Shown: positions 16,784-26,113 of the stretch, one piece after another
How the letters are laid out: each line of letters opens with the position of its first letter
Numbering within the stretch: position 1 is the stretch's first letter
NCBI RefSeq assembly: GCF_001831475.1
Contig: NZ_CP017688.1
Location: 2,852,001 to 2,916,000 of the forward strand
Direction of reading: 5' to 3'
Length of the DNA: 64,000 nucleotides
From: Flavobacterium crassostreae
GTDB lineage: Bacteria; Bacteroidota; Bacteroidia; Flavobacteriales; Flavobacteriaceae
Position numbers and translations under genes: made by a program
Notes under the pieces: generated by a model
What the model saw: the letters and a program-made list of their open reading frames with translations, nothing else
Databases searched by the model: none
Told to the model about the DNA's origin: nothing

Positions 16784-17458
16784 TTAGGGTTGGGCAAGTT
16801 GCTCTGTCTCTTCGGGCCAAACCACAAAGCAGTAATCATTATGGGTAGCAACCGAAAACTCTGGTAGGATAATGGGCTGCGAAAAAAGCGGGCAATTTAC
16901 CACCAAGGTATGAAACTCTCCGTTCTCTCCACAAGGATCAATCCCTTTTTGTTTTAATTCGGTTGCTAAATCTTTGGTCAAAAGTTTTCCTAAATATCCT
17001 TCTCCCATGTAGGTATTGCAGGAAACAATTCTGGTCTGGATATCATTTTGTATCATTTGGTGTACTAAATCTATTCTGTCTTGTTGCCACAAAGGTAAAA
17101 TAGATTGTATCCTTGCGGCTTTACAAACCATATCTTCCCAATCTTTATGGGCTTGCAAATCGATATCTCCAAAAACAGCGGCATCTAGATGGTATTGGGT
17201 TTTTAGATCTTGTAGGGTATGGATAAATTTTTGTTCATAATCTTGCCAAGTGGCTGCTATGGCTACTAATGGTAGTTGCATTCTTTGAGCTTGTTGCTTC
17301 AAAATGGATAAAGGCAAACCATGAGAACGGGATCTTTTGCCGTTTTCGTGCATCATATTGAGTAGTACTTTGGGAACCCAACCTTGGTTTATTGCTAACA
17401 TCATAGCATAACAACAGTCTTTTCCGCCACTCCACGAGGTCATAAAATGCCTACTCAT
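16784..17458 (-). CDS. ATP-pyrophosphatase of the diphthine-ammonia ligase (Dph6) family
   Basis: 224 residues. The PP-loop SWSGGKDCCYAM at about residues 8-19 binds ATP; the family end-motif GENGEFHTLV is at about residues 189-198. Dph6 amidates diphthine in archaea and eukaryotes, but bacteria have no diphthamide, so that reaction cannot be the role here. The 4-bp overlap with cobU and the 1-bp gap to bluB-cobT tie it to corrinoid metabolism; an amide-forming or ligase step there is inference only. Confidence 0.8.
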   Translation of the reverse strand: MSRHFMTSWSGGKDCCYAMMLAINQGWVPKVLLNMMHENGKRSRSHGLPLSILKQQAQRMQLPLVAIAATWQDYEQKFIHTLQDLKTQYHLDAAVFGDIDLQAHKDWEDMVCKAARIQSILPLWQQDRIDLVHQMIQNDIQTRIVSCNTYMGEGYLGKLLTKDLATELKQKGIDPCGENGEFHTLVVNCPLFSQPIILPEFSVATHNDYCFVVWPEETEQLAQP

Positions 17459-17964
17459 CCTTTTATGGTTAGCGGAATTCCAGAAATCATTACCACTACT
17501 TTATGGGCGTTTTGTGCCAAATATTGGTTCATCCATCCTTGTAGTTCTGTAAATTTTCGTCCCATGGGTGTGGCGGCATGTACTCCCATTCCTATCTCAT
17601 TGGTAACGATAATAATGGTTGCATTGGGTTGGGCTGCTATTTTGGCAAATTCTGCTTTGGCTTGTTCTAAACACAAGGATACGTCATGGTTGGTATCTAC
17701 AAAAAAATTGGTTAACCATAATGTAACACAGTCTATTACGGCAACTTTTTCTACAAAATCAATTTCGCTCCAATATTTTTCTTTTTCTATATTTATCCAG
17801 TGCTTGTCTCGGTCTTTTTGATGGCGTGCAATTCTGTTTTGAAAATCTGCATCCCATTTTCGGGCCGTAGCTACATACATTGGCGTATCGGAGAGTTGTT
17901 GGGCTAGACTCTCGGCATAGCTGCTTTTTCCGGAACGCTCCCCGCCAGTAATTAAGTATATCAT
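17455..17964 (-). CDS. cobU: bifunctional adenosylcobinamide kinase / adenosylcobinamide-phosphate guanylyltransferase
   Basis: 169 residues from the ATG at 17964 (MIYLITGGERSGKSSYAE); the frame extends upstream to 18078 but the extra part is AT-rich and not family-like. The P-loop GGERSGKS is at residues 7-14, and DTPMYVATARKWDADFQNRIARHQKDR carries the guanylylated histidine region. VTNEIGMGVHAATPMGR is the family end-motif. It phosphorylates and guanylylates adenosylcobinamide in the assembly of the nucleotide loop. First gene of the minus-strand cob operon. A possible -7 box, TATCTTTA, is at 18035-18042. Confidence 0.94.
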   Translation of the reverse strand: MIYLITGGERSGKSSYAESLAQQLSDTPMYVATARKWDADFQNRIARHQKDRDKHWINIEKEKYWSEIDFVEKVAVIDCVTLWLTNFFVDTNHDVSLCLEQAKAEFAKIAAQPNATIIIVTNEIGMGVHAATPMGRKFTELQGWMNQYLAQNAHKVVVMISGIPLTIKG

Positions 17965-18097
17965 GGTGCTGATTGTTAGGTTAGGGTATGGTGTTATGTT
18001 AGTGCTTTTATTTTTTTTAAAAACCCATACGCGGTAAAGATAAGGTTTGTTGTATTTTTTAGGATTAAAAATAAACAAGATTTTTTATATTTTCTTT

Positions 18098-18105
18098 TAC
18101 CTTTG
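18098..18105 (+). promoter_or_regulatory. -7 element of the btuFCD operon
   Basis: TACCTTTG matches TAnnTTTG and lies 22 bp before the btuF start codon. The divergent interval to cobU (162 bp) contains no cobalamin riboswitch that I can see. Confidence 0.5.
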
Positions 18106-18126
18106 TCTCTATCTTAAAATAGATTC

Positions 18127-19269
18127 ATGAAACTTTCTTTCTTAAAAACGCTTTGTTTAGTTGCCTTGTTTAGTTGCATTAGTTGCAAAAAAGAAGAATC
18201 TCCAGATACCAAATCCGTTACAACAGCTACCAATGAAGTCCAATATGCTCGTAGTTTGGCTATTTATAAACACAAAGGGTATACTCGGATAAAAGTGCTT
18301 AATCCTTGGCCTAATGCGCAAAAAAACTATACATATGTCTTAAAAGAAAAAAACGGAGTGGTTCCGGATAGTTTGCTTCAATATCCTTCTATTGGGGTTC
18401 CGCTAGAGTCTGTTGTAGTGACCTCAACCACAAGTATACCGTATTTAGAAATACTTGGTGTAGCAAAACGTTTGGTAGGTTTTCCGCATACGGATTATAT
18501 TTCTTCCAAAGAAACAAGAAAATTAATAGACAAAGGAGTGGTTAAAAATGTAGGCCAAAACGAACAATTAAACATCGAACTATTAATTGATTTAAACCCA
18601 GAGCTTATTGTTACTTTTGGTATAGACAATACCAACCCCATGATAGACAATCTAGAAAAAAGTGGTCTAAAGGTACTCCTACAAGCAGACTGGATGGAAC
18701 AATCTCCATTAGGAAAAGCAGAATGGATTAAACTCTATGGTGCGCTTTTTGGCAAAGAAAAAGAAGCAAAGATACAGTTTGACAAAATCGTAAAAAATTA
18801 TACCGATGCGCTAGCTTTGGTTGCCACCAAAAAACCTACTGCAACGGTGTTATATGGTGCTATGTACCAAGACCAATGGTATGTTGCCAAAGCAAATAGC
18901 TGGGTAGCGCAATTTATAAAAGATGCTAAGGCAAATTATTTATGGTCTGATGTTGGTGGCACAGGCAGTATTGGGTTGCCACTAGAACGCGTTTTAGACA
19001 AAGCCAAAAATGCCACGTATTGGATTGCCACTGGTCCATACCGTACGGTTACTGAATTAGCAAACACCAACCCACATTATAGTCAATTTAATGCCTTCAG
19101 AACCAAACAAGTGTACACCTTTGAAGGTAAAATTGGTGCTACAGGCGGCACGGTCTACTATGAATTAGCACCCAGCAGACCCGATTTAGTTTTAAAAGAT
19201 TATATCAAGATTTTTCATCCGGAACTAGTTCCCAATTACACCTTTGCTTTTGCACAAAAATTAAATTAA
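18127..19269 (+). CDS. btuF: ABC transporter substrate-binding lipoprotein, cobalamin/iron-siderophore type (BtuF-like)
   Basis: 380 residues. Lipobox SCISC places the lipid-modified cysteine at residue 21. The rest is a periplasmic-binding-protein fold of class III (TroA/BtuF): VVVTSTTSIPYLEILGVAKRLVGF and ELLIDLNPELIVTFGIDN are typical. It would deliver corrinoid to the permease encoded next. Such proteins also bind haem or siderophores; the cob gene context favours corrinoids. First gene of a three-gene unit with permease and ATPase. Confidence 0.85.
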   Translation: MKLSFLKTLCLVALFSCISCKKEESPDTKSVTTATNEVQYARSLAIYKHKGYTRIKVLNPWPNAQKNYTYVLKEKNGVVPDSLLQYPSIGVPLESVVVTSTTSIPYLEILGVAKRLVGFPHTDYISSKETRKLIDKGVVKNVGQNEQLNIELLIDLNPELIVTFGIDNTNPMIDNLEKSGLKVLLQADWMEQSPLGKAEWIKLYGALFGKEKEAKIQFDKIVKNYTDALALVATKKPTATVLYGAMYQDQWYVAKANSWVAQFIKDAKANYLWSDVGGTGSIGLPLERVLDKAKNATYWIATGPYRTVTELANTNPHYSQFNAFRTKQVYTFEGKIGATGGTVYYELAPSRPDLVLKDYIKIFHPELVPNYTFAFAQKLN

Positions 19270-19363
19270 AAACCATTGCGTCCCACATGCCCAATCAAAA
19301 CAATTTATTTAACCAAAAACTAACTACACACCATAGGGTTAGTGCTCTTATATCCCATGTATC

Positions 19364-20395
19364 TTGACAAGCCACAAACGAAATTTTATTTTATTCTCAG
19401 TACTTAGTATAGCCTTAGTGGTTTTATTTTTTGCAAACATTAGTTTTGGATCTATAGCCATTCCGTTCCAAGAGGTATTCAAAAGCTTAACCACCGGTCA
19501 GGCTAGCAAATCCACCTGGGAGTATATCCTCATTCACTACCGTTTGCCCAAAGCAATAACAGCCGTTTTGGTAGGCATGGGACTTTCTGTAAGTGGTTTG
19601 TTAATGCAAACCTTGTTCCGGAATCCTCTTGCGGGACCGTATGTTTTGGGGCTAAGTTCTGGCGCAAGTCTGGGAGTGGCCTTTGTTATTTTAGGCACTG
19701 CCTTTATGCCTGCTGGTATCGGAGATTTATTTAGATCTTCGTACGGAATTATTTTGGCATCCACCACCGGAAGTGCTATGGTATTATTGGCTGTTTTAGT
19801 AGTTTCGCACCGCCTACGAGATACTATGGCTATATTAATTGTGGGGCTTATGTTTGGTAGTTTTACTAGTGCTGTTGTTGGTACACTAACGTATTTTAGC
19901 ACCGCCGAACAATTACAAAAATTTACCTTTTGGTCCATGGGAACCTTAGGTAATTTGTCCTGGACTTCTATTGGCGTATTGTCTGTGGCGGTTTTGGCAG
20001 GACTAGGCATAAGCTTGTTGAGTATAAAACCATTAAATGCCTTGTTACTTGGAGAGAATTATGCTCGGAGTTTGGGGCTTAATTTCAAAAAAACAAGATT
20101 TTTAATTATTCTTGCTACCAGTATTTTGGCCGGAAGCATCACTGCCTACGCAGGCCCTATTGCATTTATTGGTTTGGCTGTGCCGCATATTGCAAAACTT
20201 ATTTTTCAAACTAGCAACCATTTGGTTTTGTACTGGAGTACACTTTTGTTAGGAGCCACAATAATGCTAGTGTGTGATCTTGCCTCTCAACTACCTGGTT
20301 TGGACCTAATTTTACCTATAAATGCCGTAACTTCGTTGCTTGGAGCACCAATAGTTATTTGGTTATTGGTTCGGAAAAAGAAAATGATGGGATAA
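19364..20395 (+). CDS. btuC: FecCD/BtuC-type ABC permease
   Basis: 343 residues beginning with TTG at 19364 (no in-frame ATG nearby); a nearby ATG at 19357 is out of frame. About nine to ten hydrophobic segments. The family motifs LPKAITAVLVGMGLSVSGLLMQTLFRNPLAGPYVLG and, for ATPase contact, LGENYARSLGLN are present, as is GPIAFIGLAVPH. It forms the inner-membrane channel for the substrate released by the binding protein. The ATPase gene follows 44 bp later. Confidence 0.88.
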   Translation: MTSHKRNFILFSVLSIALVVLFFANISFGSIAIPFQEVFKSLTTGQASKSTWEYILIHYRLPKAITAVLVGMGLSVSGLLMQTLFRNPLAGPYVLGLSSGASLGVAFVILGTAFMPAGIGDLFRSSYGIILASTTGSAMVLLAVLVVSHRLRDTMAILIVGLMFGSFTSAVVGTLTYFSTAEQLQKFTFWSMGTLGNLSWTSIGVLSVAVLAGLGISLLSIKPLNALLLGENYARSLGLNFKKTRFLIILATSILAGSITAYAGPIAFIGLAVPHIAKLIFQTSNHLVLYWSTLLLGATIMLVCDLASQLPGLDLILPINAVTSLLGAPIVIWLLVRKKKMMG

Positions 20396-20439
20396 GGTAT
20401 ACTTCTTTTCTTTTTTATAGAAATAAAAAAACAAACGCT

Positions 20440-21219
20440 ATGAGCTCTACTATTCTAAAAACCAAAGAGTTAACCATTGGTTACAAGACCAAAAACCAAA
20501 CTACGGTTGTTGCAAAAAACCTGAATCTAAATTTTGAAAAAGGAAAATTAATTGCCTTAGTGGGGGCTAACGGCGTAGGCAAATCTACCTTGTTGCGTAC
20601 CATTACTGGCATTCAAAAACCTCTAGAAGGCAGTGTTTGGTTAGATGGCAAAAAAATAACCGATTACAGCCCCTTAGCCTTAGCCCAAAATTTGAGTGTA
20701 GTACTCACCGAAAAACTACCGCCTAGCAACCTAACCGTTTTTGAACTAATTGCCCTAGGCAGGCAACCTTACACCAATTGGATTGGCAGACTAAGCCCTA
20801 CAGATATGGCCAAAATAACTACTGCCATGGAGCTTACACAAATTTCGGATTTGGCGCTCCAAAAGCATTACGAAATAAGCGATGGGCAATTACAAAAAGT
20901 GCTCGTTGCTCGTGCATTGGCTCAAGACACCCCACTTATACTATTGGACGAACCTACTACACATTTGGATTTATTGCATAAAGTTGCTCTTTTTAAACTC
21001 TTAAAAAAGCTTACAACCGAAACCCAAAAATGTATTTTATTTTCTACCCATGATATAGATATGGCCATCCAATTGAGTGACCAAATAATCATCATGACGC
21101 CCGAAAATGTAGTCCAAGACAGCCCTTGCAATTGTATTGCTAACGGCAATTTTAAGGCATTATTTAATGACGAAAGCATTTGGTTTGACTCTAACAAAGG
21201 GGCTTTTATCATCCAATAA
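20440..21219 (+). CDS. btuD: ABC transporter ATPase, cobalamin/Fe-siderophore type (BtuD-like)
   Basis: 259 residues from the ATG at 20440; the frame is open to 20359 but would overlap the permease end. Walker A GANGVGKST, Q-loop in NLSVVLTEKLPP, signature ISDGQLQKV (an unusual D in place of the first G), Walker B LILLDEPTTHLD and the switch histidine in LFSTHDIDMA. Completes the btuFCD importer. Confidence 0.88.
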   Translation: MSSTILKTKELTIGYKTKNQTTVVAKNLNLNFEKGKLIALVGANGVGKSTLLRTITGIQKPLEGSVWLDGKKITDYSPLALAQNLSVVLTEKLPPSNLTVFELIALGRQPYTNWIGRLSPTDMAKITTAMELTQISDLALQKHYEISDGQLQKVLVARALAQDTPLILLDEPTTHLDLLHKVALFKLLKKLTTETQKCILFSTHDIDMAIQLSDQIIIMTPENVVQDSPCNCIANGNFKALFNDESIWFDSNKGAFIIQ

Positions 21220-21300
21220 AAGCACGCTGCAAACTATCCTAAACCACAAATCATAACACCAAAACCCATTTTGTTAGCTCAAACCATGTTTCATTAAAGA

Positions 21301-21750
21301 TTACCAGCCTATTTGGCGTTTGGCCTCTCCAATTACAAAAGCTACCGCATTGGCGATATTAAAACTCCGGATGTTGGTGGCCATAGGTATTTTTAAATGG
21401 GTTTGAAATTGTTCTAAAACTGCCTCGGAGAGTCCACAACTTTCTTTTCCAAAAACAAGCCAATCTCCGTCCTGAAATGCAATGTCTAAATAGGATTTTT
21501 TGGCATGAGAACTCATCAAAAAAACTCTTGAAGTATCTGGTATCTGTGCCTTCCAATCTGCTAGATTGGCATATTCTGTCACATCAAGATGCACCCAATA
21601 ATCTAATCCAGAACGTTTTAAATTTTTGTCATTAATCACAAATCCAAACGGATGAATTAAATGCAACTTGCTTTGTGTACCAACACACAAACGACCAATA
21701 TTCCCGGTATTATTAGGGATTTCGGGTTCCACTAAAACTATATTTAACAT
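21301..21750 (-). CDS. trmL: tRNA (cytidine/uridine-2'-O-)-methyltransferase TrmL
   Basis: 149 residues, a SPOUT-fold minimal methyltransferase. Motifs are NIVLVEPEIPNNTGNIGRLC at the start, HPFGFVINDKNLKRSGLDYW, GKESCGLSEAVL and the knotted SAM site IPMATNIRSFNIANAVAF. TrmL methylates the wobble nucleotide of certain tRNA-Leu species. Followed by a pseudouridine synthase gene upstream on the same strand, so both may form an RNA-modification unit. Confidence 0.92.
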   Translation of the reverse strand: MLNIVLVEPEIPNNTGNIGRLCVGTQSKLHLIHPFGFVINDKNLKRSGLDYWVHLDVTEYANLADWKAQIPDTSRVFLMSSHAKKSYLDIAFQDGDWLVFGKESCGLSEAVLEQFQTHLKIPMATNIRSFNIANAVAFVIGEAKRQIGW

Positions 21751-21765
21751 GCTTATGGTATTAAT

Positions 21766-22350
21766 TTAGTATTCATTATCCGGCATTTGAAGCGTTGCAA
21801 CTGCTATAACTCCACCGGCTTCTAAAGTATTTAAATGTATGTTGCCTATTCTAACCCGAACCAATCGTAGTGTCGGAAAACCCACTGCTGCAGTCATTTT
21901 TCGTACTTGTCTAAACTTGCCTTCCTTAACGGTGATAGAGGCCCAAGAGGTTGGCCCATGACGAGGGTCTCTTATTTTTTTGGCTCTAAGCCCTAAATCT
22001 GGCGTTGTTGGGAGCAATTGGGCTTGGCATTTTTGGGTTAGGTATTTGGTGCCATTATAACCTATGGTTACCCCTGCTTTTAGTTGGTCTATTGCCTCTT
22101 GAGTAATCATTCCATCTACTTGTACATAGTATTCTTTTTCTACTTTTTTAGAACGAATAAGTTGGCTCATTTTGCCATCTGTGGTCAAGAGCAGCAAGCC
22201 TTCAGAATCTTCGTCTAGCCGCCCTATTGCCATGGTTCCTTCCGGAAAATCATACAATTCTCCTAGCAGTTTTTTTTTGCGTTTTAGCGCATAAACAAAC
22301 TGACTTAAATAACCATAAGGCTTATGAATAATAAAATGCGCATGTTGCAT
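21766..22350 (-). CDS. pseudouridine synthase of the RsuA/RluE family
   Basis: 194 residues, no N-terminal S4 domain. The catalytic aspartate is in IGRLDEDSEGLLLLTTDG. FIIHKPYGYLSQF is the family start and EGKFRQVRKMTAAVGFPTLRLVRVRIG the family end. Size and lack of S4 domain point to the RluE type, which modifies 23S rRNA U2457 in E. coli. The gene is 15 bp upstream of trmL on the same strand. Confidence 0.9.
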   Translation of the reverse strand: MQHAHFIIHKPYGYLSQFVYALKRKKKLLGELYDFPEGTMAIGRLDEDSEGLLLLTTDGKMSQLIRSKKVEKEYYVQVDGMITQEAIDQLKAGVTIGYNGTKYLTQKCQAQLLPTTPDLGLRAKKIRDPRHGPTSWASITVKEGKFRQVRKMTAAVGFPTLRLVRVRIGNIHLNTLEAGGVIAVATLQMPDNEY

Positions 22351-22589
22351 ATCGGACTTCGATTATATTTTAAAACCACAAAGATAACGTTGTTTAAATA
22401 GCATCAAAATAAGATTGACCTACGTATCCAAAATCTAAAAGCAATGTTAAATGATGTGGCTTTTTATTCCAAAAATAGTATTATTAACCTTGCTTAAGGT
22501 GTTTATCCACATTCTGTATCGCTCTTTAAATCACTAACAGATCCCTAGAATAGCACCTAACTACATTTTAATTTAAAAAACACACCAAC

Positions 22590-22952
22590 ATGGAAAAGAA
22601 AAATCTAAACAAAAAGCCTAACAACGAAGATTTTAGTAAAAAATGCTCCGAAAAAGAAAACAAATCGCCCTCCGATACAATGCCTTTAGAAATTGAAGTA
22701 GATAAAGATGGTCAACAAACCCTAGTACAAAGAGCAAGAAACAACCAAGAAATTGCTGCTATTGTACCCGAAAAAAAAGAAAAAGAGGCCGATAATGAAA
22801 ATTTGAATCGTGGAGTAACCACCGAAAAAGAAGCCATGATAACGGTTGAGAATAAAGATTTAAACTCCGACATTACCGCCAAAAGATATCCAAATTCGCA
22901 TCCTGACAACCACACCGACCGTGGCAACATGAATCGCAATGAAGACAAATAA
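22590..22952 (+). CDS. hydrophilic protein of unknown function
   Basis: 120 residues, almost entirely charged and polar (repeated K, E, N, D), with no hydrophobic segment or signal. Likely disordered. Short repeats with the pattern ENxNRG / ENKDLNSD / GNMNRNED are seen. A good terminator follows and the frame is kept, so I consider it real, but no family is recognised. Confidence 0.55.
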   Translation: MEKKNLNKKPNNEDFSKKCSEKENKSPSDTMPLEIEVDKDGQQTLVQRARNNQEIAAIVPEKKEKEADNENLNRGVTTEKEAMITVENKDLNSDITAKRYPNSHPDNHTDRGNMNRNEDK

Positions 22953-22982
22953 ATATCCAAAGAGAATAGCAACAATGGTTCA

Positions 22983-23019
22983 AAGCCAGTAACTTTTTAA
23001 ATAAAAAAGCTACTGGCTT
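22983..23019 (+). terminator. terminator after the hydrophilic protein
   Basis: Stem AAGCCAGTA(A)CTTTTT / AAAAAAGCTACTGGCTT with one bulge, followed by a T-rich stretch. Confidence 0.7.
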
Positions 23020-23124
23020 ATTTTATTATTTTGGTGACAACACCTATTAGGCGGATATTTTTTGATCTAATTGCTATTCTAAATAATTTTATTATCCTTA
23101 TTTTTATCCCAAAATAAAAATACC

Positions 23125-24480
23125 ATGTCTAGCATGTTGTCCTCCTTTTTGATTCTTTTTAGTATTGCACTTGCAATAGGTATTTTTATAGGAAAACTTC
23201 TTTTTTCTGCCCATTTTCAGACTACAAAAATAAGTTTAGAACAGAAATCACTTGCTTTAACACTCCAACTAGACCAATTGAAAGAGCATTGGAAACACGA
23301 AAAAATAGCTTTAGAAAAAAAAATAGCCACCGCCCTTTTAGAAAAAGAAACCCTAAGAGACCAAAAAGATAGTCTGGCTATACAACTTTCAAAAAAAGAA
23401 GCAGATTTTGAAAACCTCTGGGAACGCAATAAAGAACAACGCAACGAAGTAGAAAATTTACAACAAAAATTCACTAAAGAGTTTGAAAACCTCGCAAATA
23501 AGATATTAGAAGAAAAATCCAGTAAATTTACAGCACAAAATAAAGAAAACATGCAAAACATCTTGTATCCGTTGCAAGATAAAATACAATTATTTGAAAA
23601 AAAAGTAGCCGATACCCACAAAGAAAGTATTGATTATCATGCTGCCTTACGCCAACAAATTATTGGCTTGCGCGACATGAATATTCAAATGAGTAAGGAG
23701 ACCGTCAATTTAACCAAAGCATTAAAAGGCGATAGCAAAACACAAGGTAATTGGGGCGAGTTAGTGTTAGAGCGGGTTTTAGAAAAATCGGGCTTAGAAA
23801 AAGGACGAGAATACCAAATACAACAAAATTTCACTAATGCAGAGGGCCATAAAGTAATTCCTGATGTAGTAATAAACCTACCCGATGGCAAAAAAATGAT
23901 TGTGGACTCTAAGGTCTCTTTGACTGCCTACGAAAAATACTGTAATGAAGAACAAGAAGAAGCAAAAGCGGTTTATCTGAAAGAACATTTGCTCTCTATA
24001 AAACGCCATGTGGAGCAATTAGGCGCCAAAAACTACTCGGAGGTGTACCCCATTGAGAGTCCAGATTTTGTCTTGCTTTTTATCCCAATTGAACCTGCCT
24101 TTGCCCTAGCATTAAACCAAGATATTGGCTTATACAATAAGGCTTTTGAAAAAAATATTATCATTGTTACTCCAGCCACTTTGCTAGCCACTTTACGCAC
24201 CATTGATAGTATGTGGGCCAATCAAAAACAACAAGAAAATGCTTTTGAAATAGCACGCCAAGCTGGAGCTTTGTATGATAAATTTGAAGGATTTGTGACC
24301 GATTTAATCAAAATAGGCAAAAAAATAGACGAAAGCAAAACAGAATACCATGCCGCCATGAATAAACTCACTCAAGGAAAAGGCAACCTAATTGTAAGTG
24401 TCGAAAAATTAAAAAAAATGGGAGCCAAAGCAAAAAAAGCATTGCCCGAAACTATAGTACAAAGAGCCGAACAAAAATAA
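23125..24480 (+). CDS. rmuC: DNA recombination protein RmuC
   Basis: 451 residues. N-terminal membrane segment (residues about 5-25), a long coiled coil (about 30-165), then the RmuC domain with its PD-(D/E)XK-like core, VIPDVVINLPDGKKMIVDSKVSLTAYE, and GNWGELVLERVLEKSGL before it. RmuC limits inversions between short inverted repeats and is linked to defence and DNA-end processing. The start ATG at 23125 gives a standard length. Confidence 0.93.
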   Translation: MSSMLSSFLILFSIALAIGIFIGKLLFSAHFQTTKISLEQKSLALTLQLDQLKEHWKHEKIALEKKIATALLEKETLRDQKDSLAIQLSKKEADFENLWERNKEQRNEVENLQQKFTKEFENLANKILEEKSSKFTAQNKENMQNILYPLQDKIQLFEKKVADTHKESIDYHAALRQQIIGLRDMNIQMSKETVNLTKALKGDSKTQGNWGELVLERVLEKSGLEKGREYQIQQNFTNAEGHKVIPDVVINLPDGKKMIVDSKVSLTAYEKYCNEEQEEAKAVYLKEHLLSIKRHVEQLGAKNYSEVYPIESPDFVLLFIPIEPAFALALNQDIGLYNKAFEKNIIIVTPATLLATLRTIDSMWANQKQQENAFEIARQAGALYDKFEGFVTDLIKIGKKIDESKTEYHAAMNKLTQGKGNLIVSVEKLKKMGAKAKKALPETIVQRAEQK

Positions 24481-24505
24481 AAACCAATTTTAAACAACAA
24501 ACAAA

Positions 24506-24871
24506 ATGAAAAAATTTTTTACCATTATGGTAGCCCTAACTATCCTCTCTGTAGTGAGTTATTTTAGCTTTATCTACTACGCCACATATAGTGAAGGAGT
24601 ACGATCTGGACATTTGATAAAAATTAGCCATAAAGGAATGCTTTTTAAAACCTGGGAAGGAGAAATTAGTCAAGGTCTTTCGGGATCCCAAATTTTTTCT
24701 TTTTCTGTTTTAGATAAAGACAAAAAAGTAATTGAAGATCTTAAAGAAATGGAAGGACAGTATATAAAACTAACCTACATTGAACGATACAAAACCTTTC
24801 CGTGGTGGGGAGACACCAAATACTATATTACAGAAGTACACAAAGAAAACTCGCCTTTTAAATTAAAATAA
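24506..24871 (+). CDS. membrane-anchored protein of unknown function
   Basis: 121 residues: one N-terminal hydrophobic segment (residues 5-27) then a soluble beta-rich domain (GHLIKISHKGMLFKTWEGEI, YIKLTYIERYKTFPWWGDTKYYI). It resembles small Bacteroidota proteins that are often mislabelled as 6-phosphogluconate dehydrogenase; no such domain is present. Lies 25 bp after rmuC and 14 bp before the thioesterase gene, suggesting one operon. Confidence 0.7.
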   Translation: MKKFFTIMVALTILSVVSYFSFIYYATYSEGVRSGHLIKISHKGMLFKTWEGEISQGLSGSQIFSFSVLDKDKKVIEDLKEMEGQYIKLTYIERYKTFPWWGDTKYYITEVHKENSPFKLK

Positions 24872-24884
24872 ACATGAGCAAAAA

Positions 24885-25433
24885 ATGAGCAATCCTTTTA
24901 AAACCGTTGCCAGTTCCAACATAAGCATCTCGGAGTTAATGCTCCCATCGCACACCAATTTTAGCGGCAAAATTCATGGAGGTTATATTTTATCTTTACT
25001 GGATCAAATTGCTTTTGCTTGCGCTTCTAAATTTAGTGGCAACTACTGTGTAACTGCCTCGGTAGATACCGTGAATTTTTTGAACCCTATCGAAGTAGGA
25101 GAACTAGTAACCATGAAAGCCAGCGTTAATTATGTCGGAAAAAGCTCTATGATTATTGGCATTCGTGTGGAGTCTGAAAACATACAAACCGGCAAGATCA
25201 AACATTGTAACTCCTCTTACTTTACCATGGTATCTAAAGACAAAGACGGCACCAATGCAAGAGTACCCGGACTGATACTCTCTAATTTAGAAGAAGTACG
25301 TCGTTTTTGTAACTGCTTAAAGCAAATAGCGCTAAAGAAAGAACAAGACCGTCATGAAGAAAATTTTAACTATAGTGCTACCGAAACCTTAGCAAGCCTG
25401 CAAAAATACAATGTGCAAGTGGCTTTAGATTAA
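24885..25433 (+). CDS. acyl-CoA thioesterase, hotdog fold
   Basis: 182 residues. A YciA/BFIT-type hotdog domain occupies residues about 15-130, with the active-site region HTNFSGKIHGGYILSLLDQIAFACASKFS and the central strand VTASVDTVNFLNPIEVGE. It hydrolyses acyl-CoA thioesters in the cytosol; chain length preference is not readable. The 50-residue C-terminal extension (from about residue 132) is charged and helical. Last gene of the rmuC unit. Confidence 0.88.
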   Translation: MSNPFKTVASSNISISELMLPSHTNFSGKIHGGYILSLLDQIAFACASKFSGNYCVTASVDTVNFLNPIEVGELVTMKASVNYVGKSSMIIGIRVESENIQTGKIKHCNSSYFTMVSKDKDGTNARVPGLILSNLEEVRRFCNCLKQIALKKEQDRHEENFNYSATETLASLQKYNVQVALD

Positions 25434-25451
25434 TTTTTAAGTATACCAAAA

Positions 25452-25491
25452 AAGAAAAAGCGTACAGAATCTATTTTGTACGCTTTTTCTT
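25452..25491 (+). terminator. terminator after the thioesterase
   Basis: Arms AAGAAAAAGCGTAC and complement, loop of 12 nt, T-run on the right. Confidence 0.75.
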
Positions 25492-25565
25492 AAAATTAAA
25501 TTAAAAAAAGAACCGAAAAAAACTATTTTTTTTGTAACTTATAAGAGAACACTACCACCAAAGTC

Positions 25566-26105
25566 ATGAAAAAATTGCTGCTTCTATTTTTTCTGTTTTT
25601 AGCTCATATAAGTTTGGGCCAACAAAAATATACCACCTCTAATGGACTGGTACATTTTGAAGCCTCCGTGCCGTTATTTGAAGCCGTTGCTGCCCAAAAC
25701 AACCAAGTAAGCTGTGATTTGAACGCCACAAAAAGTCACATTACATTTGTGGTTTACATCACCGATTTTCAGTTTAAGAGAAGCCTAATGAAAGAACATT
25801 TCAATGCTAATTATATAGAAAGCCATCGGTATCCTAAAGCGATCTTTAAAGGCATTATTGAAAAATTTGATTTAAAAAACCTTGCTACAACTCCCAAAAC
25901 ACATTATTTAAACGGCACGCTCTACATTCATGGCAAATCCAAAGCTATCCGGGTTCCGGCTGCTATCCAAAAATCCGAAACCGGAATCCGTATAATTTCT
26001 GATTTTATAGTAGATACCGATTCCTTTGCTATCACAATTCCGTATATAGTACGAAACAAAATAGCCAAAAAAGTTCAGGTATCTGTAGTCGTAAATTTAG
26101 AATAA
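25566..26105 (+). CDS. YceI-family periplasmic lipid-binding-like protein
   Basis: 179 residues with a signal peptide (cleavage after about residue 19, ISLGQ). The mature protein has the YceI lipocalin-like pattern: SHITFVVYITDFQFKRSLMKEHFNANYIES, then YPKAIFKGII and LNGTLYIHGKSKAIRVPA. YceI proteins bind isoprenoid chains; the physiological ligand here is unknown. It may have a link to the carotenoid region that follows, but it is transcribed toward, not with, the TIGR01777 gene. Confidence 0.85.
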   Translation: MKKLLLLFFLFLAHISLGQQKYTTSNGLVHFEASVPLFEAVAAQNNQVSCDLNATKSHITFVVYITDFQFKRSLMKEHFNANYIESHRYPKAIFKGIIEKFDLKNLATTPKTHYLNGTLYIHGKSKAIRVPAAIQKSETGIRIISDFIVDTDSFAITIPYIVRNKIAKKVQVSVVVNLE

Positions 26106-26113
26106 CCGGATTT

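Noticed and set aside
17965..18126. Second cobalamin riboswitch between cobU and btuF
   Set aside because: None of the aptamer hallmarks (GCCACTG-like box, GGAGACCTGCC) is seen in this 162-bp interval.
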